Origin: Bacteroidota bacterium
GTDB taxonomy: Bacteria > Bacteroidota > Bacteroidia > Bacteroidales > Paludibacteraceae
Length of the DNA stretch: 64,000 nucleotides
Assembly: GCA_017860295.1 (NCBI GenBank)
Contig: JAFNAS010000001.1
Span: 186,001-250,000, forward strand
Direction: 5' to 3'
In this document: positions 52,927 to 61,119 of the stretch, piece by piece
How positions within the stretch are numbered: the first letter of the stretch is position 1
How the letters are laid out: each line of letters starts with the position of its first letter
Translations under genes and position numbers: made by a program
The notes under the pieces: model-generated
Told to the model about the DNA's origin: nothing
The model's input: the letters and a program-made list of their open reading frames with translations, nothing else
The model's database searches: none

Positions 52927-53085
52927 ACAAACCCCGATTCCTATGCTCGCGCCGCTCTTATGACCCGTGAGCAGCAAAGAATGAAATAGCCGCCAAGACC
53001 CGTTTTCACAGTATCCTGACGGCTATTAAATTTTACAGAAGAGAGAACTGCTATTTCAGAAAATGAGTGCAGTCTATCAATCGTC

Positions 53086-53898
53086 TTATTTCCCGAACAG
53101 CATATCCACCCGTCCGAGTTGAGCGCCGGTTTTACCGGCCTGTATAATCTGCACCGGTTTTCCGTCCGCGTTCGGCACCTGCTTGTTGACCACCTGATGG
53201 GAGTGGCCGCTGCAAATCAGGTCGATATAGCGCGAATGAGCAGCCACCGTCCAATCGGAGAATTTGGCATTTTCAGCAACGCCAAGATGCGAAATGCAAA
53301 TAACGACATCGCAACGCTCTTTTTTCTTCAACTGCTCGGATACGGCATTGGCCGTCTCTTCGGGATTATGCCACGTGATGCCTTTGAAGTTATAGTCGGC
53401 AATAAGATTCGCCGGACTGATGCCCAAACCGAAAATACCGATCTTCAGGCCGCCCCGTTTAACGATAACATAAGGCTTTATCAAACCTTCGAGTGCCGTT
53501 CCCTTTACATCGTAATTGGCGCATACGATTGGAAACTTAGCCTTGGCCAGATGTTTCGCCAGGCTATCTACCCCATTATCGAACTCATGATTTCCGAGAG
53601 TCACCGCATCATACTTCATGGCATTCATGCCCAACACCTCCACATCGCCTTTGAAAAAGTTGAAGAAGATGGTACCCTGCGAAAAATCGCCGTCGTCGAC
53701 CAGCACCACACATTTGTGATTGGCTCTGACCGTATCGATGATTCCCAACCGCCGGGCATATCCGCCCGTTCCGTCATCACCGGGTAAAATCTGGCTGTGG
53801 GTATCGTTGGTTGTCAACACCACCAGCGACTTCTGCACCGAACAGGATGCCAGCGCACAAGCTATCGCGCAAATTAGTATACTACTCTTTATCTTCAT
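53086..53898 (-). CDS. Lipoprotein metallophosphoesterase, catalytic half of a 5'-nucleotidase
   Basis: 270 residues with a lipoprotein signal (ALASC, Cys about 19). The calcineurin-like metal site is complete: TTNDTHSQI near 29-37, VDDGDFSQG near 67, TLGNHEFDNG near 100, ISHLGV near 203 and GHSHQVV near 236. This is the UshA-type N-terminal domain alone. Its start overlaps the stop of the upstream gene, which encodes the matching C-terminal domain, so the two halves are made as separate lipoproteins from one transcript and in reversed order. It likely hydrolyses nucleoside 5'-phosphates in the periplasm. Confidence 0.92.
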   Translation of the reverse strand: MKIKSSILICAIACALASCSVQKSLVVLTTNDTHSQILPGDDGTGGYARRLGIIDTVRANHKCVVLVDDGDFSQGTIFFNFFKGDVEVLGMNAMKYDAVTLGNHEFDNGVDSLAKHLAKAKFPIVCANYDVKGTALEGLIKPYVIVKRGGLKIGIFGLGISPANLIADYNFKGITWHNPEETANAVSEQLKKKERCDVVICISHLGVAENAKFSDWTVAAHSRYIDLICSGHSHQVVNKQVPNADGKPVQIIQAGKTGAQLGRVDMLFGK

Positions 53899-54634
53899 AA
53901 ATCCTCCCGTCTAAAGTGGCATTGATATGATGACCCTTCACATTTTCCTTTTTCACCCAATCGAGAATGACCGCCCGCAACGAAACGGGAAAGGTTTCGG
54001 TAGCCTGTGCCTTGGTTAGTTCCTGATAAAAATCGTTCCCTTTGGCAATATAGTCATTGGCCACCACCCGGTATGTTTTGTTCGGATCGAGGAGAGCACC
54101 CTGTACCAGAACATGTACCGCCTTGTTGTTTTTGATTCCGAAACGAATACCGGCAACCGGGCCACCCTTATGAGCCGCAATGCTATCGGCAAGCGCCTGA
54201 ACGCGATCTCCCTTCAGATCGAGCACCACCAACGCGTTTTCAAAGGGCATCAGTTCGTAAATATGAGCCACTTTGATCGCCCCCTGACGAATCGGTTTAC
54301 GCAACCCTCCGGGGTTGGTAACCGCGAAATCGACTTTTCCGGTCGAATGTTGCTGCGCATAACTCAACATCACTTCGGCAAAGAAGTTACCCAGCAAGCT
54401 CTCCGGATGACCGGGAGTCAAATCCTGATCGGTATATCCAATCGTCTCGTCGGCCGTTTTGATCGCGATATCGGCATACGGTTTCAGCACCGTCACCATC
54501 TGCCGATCCTGAATGGCATCGGCCTGCCGGTCGACCGGGATATGAGTGGCTCGTAGCTGCACAAGCTTTGTCTGGCTGCAACCGGCAACCAGCAAAGCAC
54601 AAGCCAACAAACCGACGTTTATAAATTTCCGCAT
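53882..54634 (-). CDS. 5'-nucleotidase C-terminal domain lipoprotein
   Basis: 250 residues with lipobox LLVAGC (Cys about 19). It matches the 5_nucleotid_C domain: ESLLGNFFAEVMLSYAQQ near 79, VTNPGGLRKPIRQGAIKVAHIYELMPFENALVVLDLKG near 105-142, and YRVVANDYIAKGNDFYQEL near 190. In UshA this domain binds the substrate base and follows the catalytic domain; here it is a separate protein encoded first, overlapping the catalytic gene by 17 bp. Confidence 0.92.
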   Translation of the reverse strand: MRKFINVGLLACALLVAGCSQTKLVQLRATHIPVDRQADAIQDRQMVTVLKPYADIAIKTADETIGYTDQDLTPGHPESLLGNFFAEVMLSYAQQHSTGKVDFAVTNPGGLRKPIRQGAIKVAHIYELMPFENALVVLDLKGDRVQALADSIAAHKGGPVAGIRFGIKNNKAVHVLVQGALLDPNKTYRVVANDYIAKGNDFYQELTKAQATETFPVSLRAVILDWVKKENVKGHHINATLDGRIYEDKE

Positions 54635-54727
54635 AAGTATGAGTTCAAGATTTCAAATTTCAATATTCCATTGTGAACTGAGGACTATTTACTATACCAT
54701 TTTGTAATTCACTCATTTCAAAAACGG

Positions 54728-54760
54728 ACCTCTCCCCAACCCCTCTCCCTAAGAGAGGGG
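54728..54760 (+). repeat. C-rich hairpin repeat
   Basis: ACCTCTCCCCAA followed by an 8-bp stem CCCCTCTC / GAGAGGGG with loop CCTAA. It is the same family as 14971-14999. Confidence 0.75.
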
Positions 54761-54809
54761 CATTACATCTGCAATAATGAGGTTTATCTTATATTATCAC
54801 TGTCGTGTT

Positions 54810-54840
54810 CCTCCTCTCTTTGGGAGAGGAGGTTAGGAGG
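54810..54840 (-). repeat. C-rich hairpin repeat, inverted copy
   Basis: A 9-bp stem CCTCCTCTC / GAGAGGAGG. Read on the minus strand it has the same layout as 54728-54760; the two face each other 49 bp apart in the gap upstream of the nucleotidase operon. Confidence 0.75.
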
Positions 54841-54926
54841 AAAGGTCAATACAACAAAATATTATTCAATCCAGTAATAAACTATCAGATATAAAATTCA
54901 CTGAAATACTACAAACTAAGTACTTC

Positions 54927-56939
54927 TTACTGTTTATCCGGTTTTGCCCGCATCGAATCGTAGGCAAGGTATCCGATAATAGCACCATACATCACCAGTC
55001 CGAGCCATTGAGCGCCAACGCTCTCTACCCAGGCTTCATTGGTCAGGTTAATACCACCAAAGCGCAACGCAGCGCTAACAACACCCATCAACGCGCCACC
55101 GGCAATAAATCCGGAAGCGAGCAACGTTCCTTTTTCAAAACGGGCCTTATTCAATGTTTCGTCTTTCGAGCGGGTCGACACGTACCAGGCAACAATACCT
55201 CCAACCAGAAGCGGAGCATTCAGTTCCATCGGGATAAACATCCCCAACGCGAAAGCCAACGCCGGAATTTTGAATACGGTCAATACGATAGCAATCAGCG
55301 CACCGATGCCATACAAGATCCAGGGAGCCCCGGTTCCCGACATCAACGGTTCGATAACGGCCGCCATCGCATTGGCTTGCGGAGCCACAAGGGCATTGGG
55401 GCCGGTAAACCCGTATGTTTTGTTCAGAATCATCATCACCACGCCGACAGTTGCGGCCGACACGATGGTTCCCAGAAATTTCCATCCCTCTTGTTTGGCC
55501 GGAGTACTACCCAGCCAGTATCCGATTTTCAGGTCGGTGATAAATCCGCCGGCCATCGAAAGCGCCGTACAAACCACGCCGCCCATGACCAACGCGGCCA
55601 CCATTCCGGCTGTTCCTTTCAGGCCAACCGCCACCATCACTACCGAAGCCAGAATAAGCGTCATCAGCGTCATTCCCGAAACAGGATTAGTACCTACAAT
55701 GGCAATAGCATTGGCCGCTACCGTTGTAAACAGGAAGGCGATAATGGCAATCACAGCCAATCCGACCAGGGCATAGAAGAGGTTATGCACCACGCCGAAA
55801 AAGAAGAATACGAAGATGGCAATCAAAGCGGCAATCACTCCGAAAGCCAGAATTTTCATCGAAAGATCGCGTTGCGTACGAAGCACGGCAGTTTTATCGT
55901 CCGTCGTTTTGCCTCCACCGATCTCTTTGGCAGCCAGCCCAACCGCCCCGCGAATAATGCTCCACGAGCGAATGATGCCGATAATTCCGGCCATCGCAAT
56001 ACCTCCGATACCGATATGACGGGCAAATGTTTTGAAGACCTGTTCGGCTGTCATGCCGTCCACACCTCCCGGCACCGGAGTGTAGGTAGGGGTTAGCGAT
56101 TGCAGGGTCAAATCGCCCAGCAAAGGCAACAGCGGAACAATAACAAACCAGACCAATGCCGAGCCGGCACAAATTATGGCTGCATAACGCACACCCACAA
56201 TGTACCCGAGCCCCAACACGGCAGCTCCCACGTTCAGGTTAAAGACCAACTTGGCTTTTTGAGCGATGACATCGCCGTAATAAACCGCCCGGGTGGAGAA
56301 TGTTTCGCTCCACGCGCCAAAGGTAGCCACCACAAAATCATAGATACCCCCGATTACTCCGGCAAAGATCAACGGTTTGGCCTGATTTCCACCTTTGGCA
56401 CCCGATACCAGCACCTGCGTAGTAGCCGTAGCTTCGGGAAAGGGATATTTGCCATGTTGTTCGGATACAAAATATTTTCGGAAGGGAATCAGGAAGAGGA
56501 TTCCAAGAAATCCGCCGAGCGCGGAGCTCAGAAAGATCTGAAAGAAATCGACCGAGAGGTCGGGATGTTTTGCCTGCAAAATATAGAGTGCCGGTAATGT
56601 AAAAATGGCACCGGCCACAATCACCCCGGAATTCGCGCCGATCGACTGGATAATGACATTCTCGCCCAACGCATTTTTCCGTTTAGTTGCCGTCGAAAGT
56701 CCCACGGCAATAATTGCAATAGGGATAGCCGCTTCGAATACCTGCCCGATTTTCAGTCCCAGATAGGCCGCTGCTGCCGAAAACAGTATTGCCATCAGCA
56801 ACCCCCACCCGACAGAATAACGACTCACCTCCGGATATTTTTTCCCGGGGTTCATCAGGGGTTCATACTTTTCACCCGGTTTCAACTCCCGAAACGCATT
56901 TTCGGGCAATCCTGTAATTGGTTCTTGTGTCTGCTCCAT
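54927..56939 (-). CDS. OPT family oligopeptide transporter
   Basis: 670 residues with about 14-16 membrane helices. The N-terminal SVGWGLLMAILFSAAAAYLGLKIGQVFEAAIPIAIIAVGL and the NVIIQSIGANSGVIVAGAIFTLPALYI segment are typical of bacterial OPT (YPJ-type) proton-driven transporters; AFALGMFIPMELNAPLLVGG near 570 is the conserved C-terminal motif. It probably imports peptides or metal chelates. It follows the PAS-domain gene by 21 bp and is the second gene of that transcript. Confidence 0.93.
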   Translation of the reverse strand: MEQTQEPITGLPENAFRELKPGEKYEPLMNPGKKYPEVSRYSVGWGLLMAILFSAAAAYLGLKIGQVFEAAIPIAIIAVGLSTATKRKNALGENVIIQSIGANSGVIVAGAIFTLPALYILQAKHPDLSVDFFQIFLSSALGGFLGILFLIPFRKYFVSEQHGKYPFPEATATTQVLVSGAKGGNQAKPLIFAGVIGGIYDFVVATFGAWSETFSTRAVYYGDVIAQKAKLVFNLNVGAAVLGLGYIVGVRYAAIICAGSALVWFVIVPLLPLLGDLTLQSLTPTYTPVPGGVDGMTAEQVFKTFARHIGIGGIAMAGIIGIIRSWSIIRGAVGLAAKEIGGGKTTDDKTAVLRTQRDLSMKILAFGVIAALIAIFVFFFFGVVHNLFYALVGLAVIAIIAFLFTTVAANAIAIVGTNPVSGMTLMTLILASVVMVAVGLKGTAGMVAALVMGGVVCTALSMAGGFITDLKIGYWLGSTPAKQEGWKFLGTIVSAATVGVVMMILNKTYGFTGPNALVAPQANAMAAVIEPLMSGTGAPWILYGIGALIAIVLTVFKIPALAFALGMFIPMELNAPLLVGGIVAWYVSTRSKDETLNKARFEKGTLLASGFIAGGALMGVVSAALRFGGINLTNEAWVESVGAQWLGLVMYGAIIGYLAYDSMRAKPDKQ

Positions 56940-56960
56940 ACAATGTTATTTGGTTAGTTT

Positions 56961-57293
56961 TTATTCCCGCACAAAATGAGGCATTTCAGCCGGGAGTTCA
57001 AACGAAATCTCGATCAATCCCTTTATCACGCCCTCTTCACGCCAGGGCATCTGATGAATTAATTTTCTGACACCCCGTTTCTCGACTGTGTAAATATTGC
57101 TCTCTCCCGTTTCGATCAGGTGACAAATCTTTTTCCACGAGGCCGCGCCGTGACAATCCTTCAGGTTCTTACCGATAAGGTCTCCGTATTTAGCAAACTG
57201 AGAAGCAGACCGGTCGTTGCAATAAACCACAACGCCGGAACGATCACAGACCGTCATGGCTGCCATTGTTTCTTTCCAATAGTCAAAATTCAT
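56961..57293 (-). CDS. Single-PAS-domain protein
   Basis: 110 residues that are almost entirely one PAS domain: TVCDRSGVVVYCNDRSASQFAKYGDLIGKNLKDCHGAASWKKI near 14-56. It has no output domain. A Cys/His pair in DCHG might bind a ligand or haem; this is speculation. It is the first gene of a two-gene transcript with the OPT transporter, so it may sense a signal linked to uptake. A TACATTTG box lies at 57311-57318. Confidence 0.85.
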   Translation of the reverse strand: MNFDYWKETMAAMTVCDRSGVVVYCNDRSASQFAKYGDLIGKNLKDCHGAASWKKICHLIETGESNIYTVEKRGVRKLIHQMPWREEGVIKGLIEISFELPAEMPHFVRE

Positions 57294-57310
57294 AACTTTC
57301 GGTTTGGGCG

Positions 57311-57318
57311 CAAATGTA
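57311..57318 (-). promoter_or_regulatory. -7 box of the PAS-OPT operon
   Basis: TACATTTG on the minus strand, 17 bp before the ATG. Confidence 0.55.
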
Positions 57319-57386
57319 CAAAAAATAGCCTATTTCTTTGCGTTTATTTATACAATTCACACAACATTACTGATGTAAGCTCACAA

Positions 57387-57418
57387 AAAAAAGCCGACTT
57401 CGTAAAGCCAGCTTTTTC
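57387..57418 (-). terminator. Hairpin downstream of tRNA-Arg
   Basis: AAAAAGC...GCTTTTT arms with partial inner pairing (ACTT/AAAG), 25 bp after the tRNA 3' end in the leftward direction and ending in T's. Confidence 0.55.
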
Positions 57419-57442
57419 TATAATGCACATATTTTGCATTTG

Positions 57443-57514
57443 TGATCCTACCGGGAATCGAACCCAGACCAACAGAACCGGAATCTGTCATTCTATCCAT
57501 TAAACTATAGGACC
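57443..57514 (-). tRNA. tRNA-Arg (anticodon CCG)
   Basis: 72 nt. Acceptor stem GGTCCTA / TAGGATC (one G-U) with discriminator A. Anticodon stem ACAGA/TCTGT closes the loop TTCCGGT (anticodon CCG, reads CGG). T-arm CTGGG/CCCGG with TTCGATT. CCA is not encoded. A TACTTTTG -7 box lies upstream at 57525-57532. Confidence 0.92.
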
Positions 57515-57524
57515 AATCGGAGTG

Positions 57525-57532
57525 CAAAAGTA
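57525..57532 (-). promoter_or_regulatory. -7 box of tRNA-Arg
   Basis: TACTTTTG on the minus strand, 10 bp before the mature 5' end. Confidence 0.6.
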
Positions 57533-57609
57533 CTATTTTTCACAGAGATTTGCACTACCTTTGAACAGATTCTATTCTATTTTTTTGCAAAATATAGAAC
57601 GATAAACGA

Positions 57610-58221
57610 TTACGGACGAAGGCTCTTCATCACAAAATCAAGAATTTCTTTTTCTCTTTTCTTGGCAAATTCAGGATAATCCATGCCATCCCAGTTAAAG
57701 ATATACTGAGAGAACGAACGATTGATAAATACCGAGAAAAGCAACGAAAATACACTGAATAACAATTCTTTAGTCTCGATAGGACGAATAAGCCCCTGAT
57801 CGATTGCCTCTTTAGTTTGTCTTTCGAAACGGATCAAAATTTCCTGAGGAAAGAGCGAAAGCTTACGTTTCAGAAAATTCAAACGCTGCGGATTATTCAA
57901 AAACTCATTAACGATAAACAAAGGCATTTTAGGACTGGAAACAAACAAATCGAACTGAGCTTCCATCATTTGATTTAGCCTATCAAGATAGGGTTTTTCG
58001 CCATCAACAGCTTCGGTAAGCACCACAAGCACTTGTTTATACTTATTGATGAATACTGTTTCAAAAAGATTTTCTTTTGACCGAAAATAATAATGCACCA
58101 AAGCATGATTTACTTCTGCCTTCCGGGCAATTTCAGTAGTTTTGGCAGCGCTGAATCCTTTATCAAGGAAAACCTCTTCAGCAGCCATCAGAATACGATG
58201 TTCCGTGTTAATTCCTTTCAT
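57610..58221 (-). CDS. TetR/AcrR family transcriptional regulator
   Basis: 203 residues. The N-terminal helix-turn-helix is typical: TEHRILMAAEEVFLDKGFSAAKTTEIARKAEVNHALVHYYFRSKENLFETVF near residues 6-57. The C-terminal ligand domain is helical and not assignable. The divergent neighbour is a membrane metallophosphoesterase gene 275 bp away. A TATATTTG box at 58282-58289 lies inside a 12-bp palindrome, and a CTCGATT/AATCGAG inverted pair at 58256-58262 and 58308-58314 surrounds it, a possible operator. Confidence 0.92.
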   Translation of the reverse strand: MKGINTEHRILMAAEEVFLDKGFSAAKTTEIARKAEVNHALVHYYFRSKENLFETVFINKYKQVLVVLTEAVDGEKPYLDRLNQMMEAQFDLFVSSPKMPLFIVNEFLNNPQRLNFLKRKLSLFPQEILIRFERQTKEAIDQGLIRPIETKELLFSVFSLLFSVFINRSFSQYIFNWDGMDYPEFAKKREKEILDFVMKSLRP

Positions 58222-58281
58222 TGTTGTGTAGTAGTTTGGTTAGTTAAAAATATAGCTCGATTAATAAAACTCTGCTCAAAA

Positions 58282-58289
58282 CAAATATA
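58282..58289 (-). promoter_or_regulatory. -7 box of the TetR gene within a palindrome
   Basis: TATATTTG on the minus strand; the 12-bp CAAATATATTTG at 58282-58293 is its own reverse complement, so a rightward box exists too. Confidence 0.45.
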
Positions 58290-58495
58290 TTTGCATTTTT
58301 ATATCCCAAATCGAGTTTAACATTCACAAAAGATAATTGCTAAATCAATTTTTGCGTTTTTTCATGTAGATTTCTCTTGACCGACAAAAATAACAGATAT
58401 ACATCAATAAAACAACAAAAAGAAAACTTTTTTTATTTCTCTAACACATAAATATTCAACTATACGACCTTATATAATTTTATTCTTTATTTACT

Positions 58496-59686
58496 ATGCG
58501 CAGTTCAATTGTTATCGTTTTTATATTTCTGATTTTAACTACATTACCAGATACAGTTATTTTTAACCAATGGATAAAACCCCTCAAAAAAAATTGGATA
58601 AAAATAGCTCACTGGCTCGTTTATCTCTTTTTTTTTGTTGGGATTTTAGCTTTATTGCTCATTTTACCCAATATTCAAAATGAAATTTTTCTTGAATTAT
58701 TCATTTGGTTCAATTGGTTACTCTTAACTATATATATTCCAAAATTACTGTTGACCATTTTTTACTTATCCGACAGGATTATCTTCAAATACACAAAACG
58801 AAAGAGTTATATTGGAACATATCTGGGTGTCGTTCTGTCGTCAGTTGTATTTATCGGATTCTTGTACGGCGCATTAGTAGGGCGTTTCGACACCGAAGTC
58901 AAACATCTTGAAATCCGAAGTCAATCGCTGCCAACCTCATTTGACGGGCTGAAAATAGTGCAAATATCGGATCTGCATGTGGGCAGCCTGGGGTCCAACA
59001 GCACCTTCTGGAAAAAATCAGTTGCATTGTGCAATAAAGAAAAACCGGATCTTGTGGTTATGACCGGAGATATGATAGATAATTTTGCGACAGAACTCAC
59101 GCCTGAAATCACAAAAATCTTAGCTACTCTTCAGGCCAAAATCGGCAAATATGCCATTTTGGGCAACCACGACTATGGAGATTATACTAAATGGAGCTCT
59201 GCATCTGCCAAACAAGCAAACTTCGAAACGCTGATCCGAAAAGAGCAACAAATAGGCTTCAGACTTCTTCTCGACGAGCATGTCTTTTTAAATAATGGGA
59301 AAGACACCCTAGTCATTGCCGGAGTACAAAACTGGAGCAAACCGCCTTTTCATTGTTACGGAAACCTCGCGAAAGCCATGAAAGGAACGGAATGCTTTCC
59401 ATACGTACTGCTTCTCTCTCACGATCCGAATCATTGGATGGCACAAGCCGTCCACTATCCGAATATACGATTGATGCTTGCTGGCCACACCCATGGCATG
59501 CAATTCGGTATCAACAAACTCGGCATACACTGGTCGCCGGCACAATGGATATTCAGACAATGGGACGGATTGTACATTTATAAAGGTAAAGCACTGTACG
59601 TCAACCGAGGATTAGGTTATCTGGGTATTCCCATGCGGTTAGGGATGCCACCTGAGATCACTGTAATAACCTTAAAAAGAAACTAA
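58496..59686 (+). CDS. Membrane-anchored metallophosphoesterase (YaeI-like)
   Basis: 396 residues. Four N-terminal membrane helices (about 3-20, 35-60, 62-82, 103-125) precede a calcineurin-like catalytic domain with all motifs: ISDLHVG near 157, MTGDMID near 182, LGNHDYGDY near 220, LSHDPN near 302 and LAGHTHGMQFG near 324. YaeI-type members act on lipid A precursors or other phosphoesters at the membrane; the substrate here is unknown. The gene is AT-rich at its 5' end. It is divergent from the TetR gene and could be its target. Confidence 0.9.
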   Translation: MRSSIVIVFIFLILTTLPDTVIFNQWIKPLKKNWIKIAHWLVYLFFFVGILALLLILPNIQNEIFLELFIWFNWLLLTIYIPKLLLTIFYLSDRIIFKYTKRKSYIGTYLGVVLSSVVFIGFLYGALVGRFDTEVKHLEIRSQSLPTSFDGLKIVQISDLHVGSLGSNSTFWKKSVALCNKEKPDLVVMTGDMIDNFATELTPEITKILATLQAKIGKYAILGNHDYGDYTKWSSASAKQANFETLIRKEQQIGFRLLLDEHVFLNNGKDTLVIAGVQNWSKPPFHCYGNLAKAMKGTECFPYVLLLSHDPNHWMAQAVHYPNIRLMLAGHTHGMQFGINKLGIHWSPAQWIFRQWDGLYIYKGKALYVNRGLGYLGIPMRLGMPPEITVITLKRN

Positions 59687-59747
59687 TAAACAAGACATTA
59701 GAAGTACATATCTGCAGAAACAGGCTACAGAACCGACAACATAGCGT

Positions 59748-59778
59748 TTTGCAATCCGCAAAAAATGCCCTATCTTTG
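59748..59778 (+). promoter_or_regulatory. Promoter of nusB and downstream genes
   Basis: TTTG at 59748-59751, exactly 19 bp, TATCTTTG at 59771-59778: a perfect Bacteroidota promoter. An in-frame GTG at 59778 overlaps the box and is therefore not the start. Confidence 0.8.
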
Positions 59779-59807
59779 TGCTAATATATAGAAGAAGCGC
59801 TACCATT

Positions 59808-60737
59808 ATGATTAATAGGATTTTGCTTCGTATCAAGATCGTTCAAATTGTATTTGCATATTACAAAAGCGGCGAAAAAGATTACGGAGTTGCCGAAAAG
59901 GAGTTATTTCACAGTATTGAAAAAACTTACGATCTGTATTACCATTTATTGTTACTGGCCATTGAAGTTACCCGTTACGCCCGTAACAAGATAGAAGCCA
60001 GATTGCAGAAATATAGACCAACGGAAGATGAACTAAACCCGAACAGACGATTTGCCGACAACCGATTTATCGAACAATTGGAAGCAAATGAAATGTTCAT
60101 GGAACGGGTAGATAAGAAAAAGCTCTCTTGGATCGATTCGCCTGAGGTAGTCAAGTCTTTGTACGACACGATTGTCGCATCCGAAAGCTATCAGTCGTAC
60201 ATGAATAGCGAAACGAACGATTACATCGCCGACAAAGAGTTGTGGCGCAAAATATTCCGTAACGAGATTCTGAACAACGAGGCATTGCCTATTGCTCTTG
60301 AAGAACAAAGTATCTATTGGTGCGCTGAAGCCGATTTTGTGATAAGTTTCATACTGAAAACCATCAAAAAATTTGACGAAAGCAAGGGGGCTAAACAAGC
60401 TTTGTTACCCATGTATAATCACGAAGAAGATAAAGTATTTGCTCAAAGACTTTTCGGCGATACGCTTCGAAACGGGAAAGAATACAGGGCTCTTATTGAG
60501 GAGTTTACAAAAAACTGGGAGCTGGATCGGATTGCCTATATGGATGTGATTATCATGATGGTGGCTCTTGCTGAATTGCATGATTTCCCATCCATTCCGG
60601 TCAATGTGACGCTCAACGAATATATCGAAATTGCAAAACAATACAGCACTGATAAAAGCGGAACTTTTGTCAACGGAGTTCTCGACAAGATAGTTACCCA
60701 CTTGAAAAAGGAGGGTGCTTTAATGAAAGCTAACTGA
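59808..60737 (+). CDS. nusB: Transcription antitermination factor NusB, long Bacteroidota form
   Basis: 309 residues from the ATG at 59808 (MINRILLRIKIVQIVFAYYKSGEKDYGVAEKEL). The usual NusB helical fold is in the C-terminal half: WELDRIAYMDVIIMMVALAELHDFPSIPVNVTLNEYIEIAKQYSTDKSGTFVNGVLDKI near 245-303. The N-terminal half is the extra region found in Bacteroidota homologues, about twice the length of E. coli NusB. It supports rRNA antitermination with NusE. It heads a run of nusB, yajC, YbbR and coaE. Confidence 0.93.
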   Translation: MINRILLRIKIVQIVFAYYKSGEKDYGVAEKELFHSIEKTYDLYYHLLLLAIEVTRYARNKIEARLQKYRPTEDELNPNRRFADNRFIEQLEANEMFMERVDKKKLSWIDSPEVVKSLYDTIVASESYQSYMNSETNDYIADKELWRKIFRNEILNNEALPIALEEQSIYWCAEADFVISFILKTIKKFDESKGAKQALLPMYNHEEDKVFAQRLFGDTLRNGKEYRALIEEFTKNWELDRIAYMDVIIMMVALAELHDFPSIPVNVTLNEYIEIAKQYSTDKSGTFVNGVLDKIVTHLKKEGALMKAN

Positions 60738-60780
60738 CAATCGTATTTCACAAAACATTATCCAAAACAAAACTTTAATT

Positions 60781-61110
60781 ATGAACACATTATCTATTAT
60801 CTTGCAAGCTGCTGCTCCGGCAGGACAACCAGGTGGGATGGCAAACTATTCGGGAATCATCATGATTGTACTGTTGTTTGTCGTTTTCTATTTTTTCATG
60901 ATTCGTCCACAATCAAAACGTCAAAAAGAGATCAAAAACTTTCGTGCAGCGATGAAAGTAGGCGATAAAGTCATCACTTCGGGTGGGATCTACGGACGCA
61001 TCAAAGAACTTAACGACGACACCATACTTCTTGAAGTGGATGAAAACGTACGTATCCGTGTAGACAAAAATTCTGTTTTTGCTACTGCTGCCGACTCTCA
61101 ACAAAAATAA
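60781..61110 (+). CDS. yajC: Preprotein translocase subunit YajC
   Basis: 109 residues. One membrane helix (YSGIIMIVLLFVVFYFFMIRPQSKRQKEIKNF near 22-53) with the RPQxKR signature is followed by a small beta domain (VGDKVITSGGIYGRIKELNDDTILLEVDENVRIRVDKNSV near 59-98). It is an accessory subunit of the SecDF-YajC complex at the inner membrane; secDF is not in the window. It lies 43 bp after nusB. Confidence 0.96.
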   Translation: MNTLSIILQAAAPAGQPGGMANYSGIIMIVLLFVVFYFFMIRPQSKRQKEIKNFRAAMKVGDKVITSGGIYGRIKELNDDTILLEVDENVRIRVDKNSVFATAADSQQK

Positions 61111-61119
61111 TATTTCAGC

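Noticed and set aside
55008-56096. 362-residue antisense reading frame inside the OPT transporter gene
   Set aside because: Composition is rich in His, Asn and Arg, typical of an antisense shadow, and the opposite strand encodes a full transporter.
59778-59807. GTG start extending NusB by ten residues
   Set aside because: It overlaps the -7 box of a perfect promoter.
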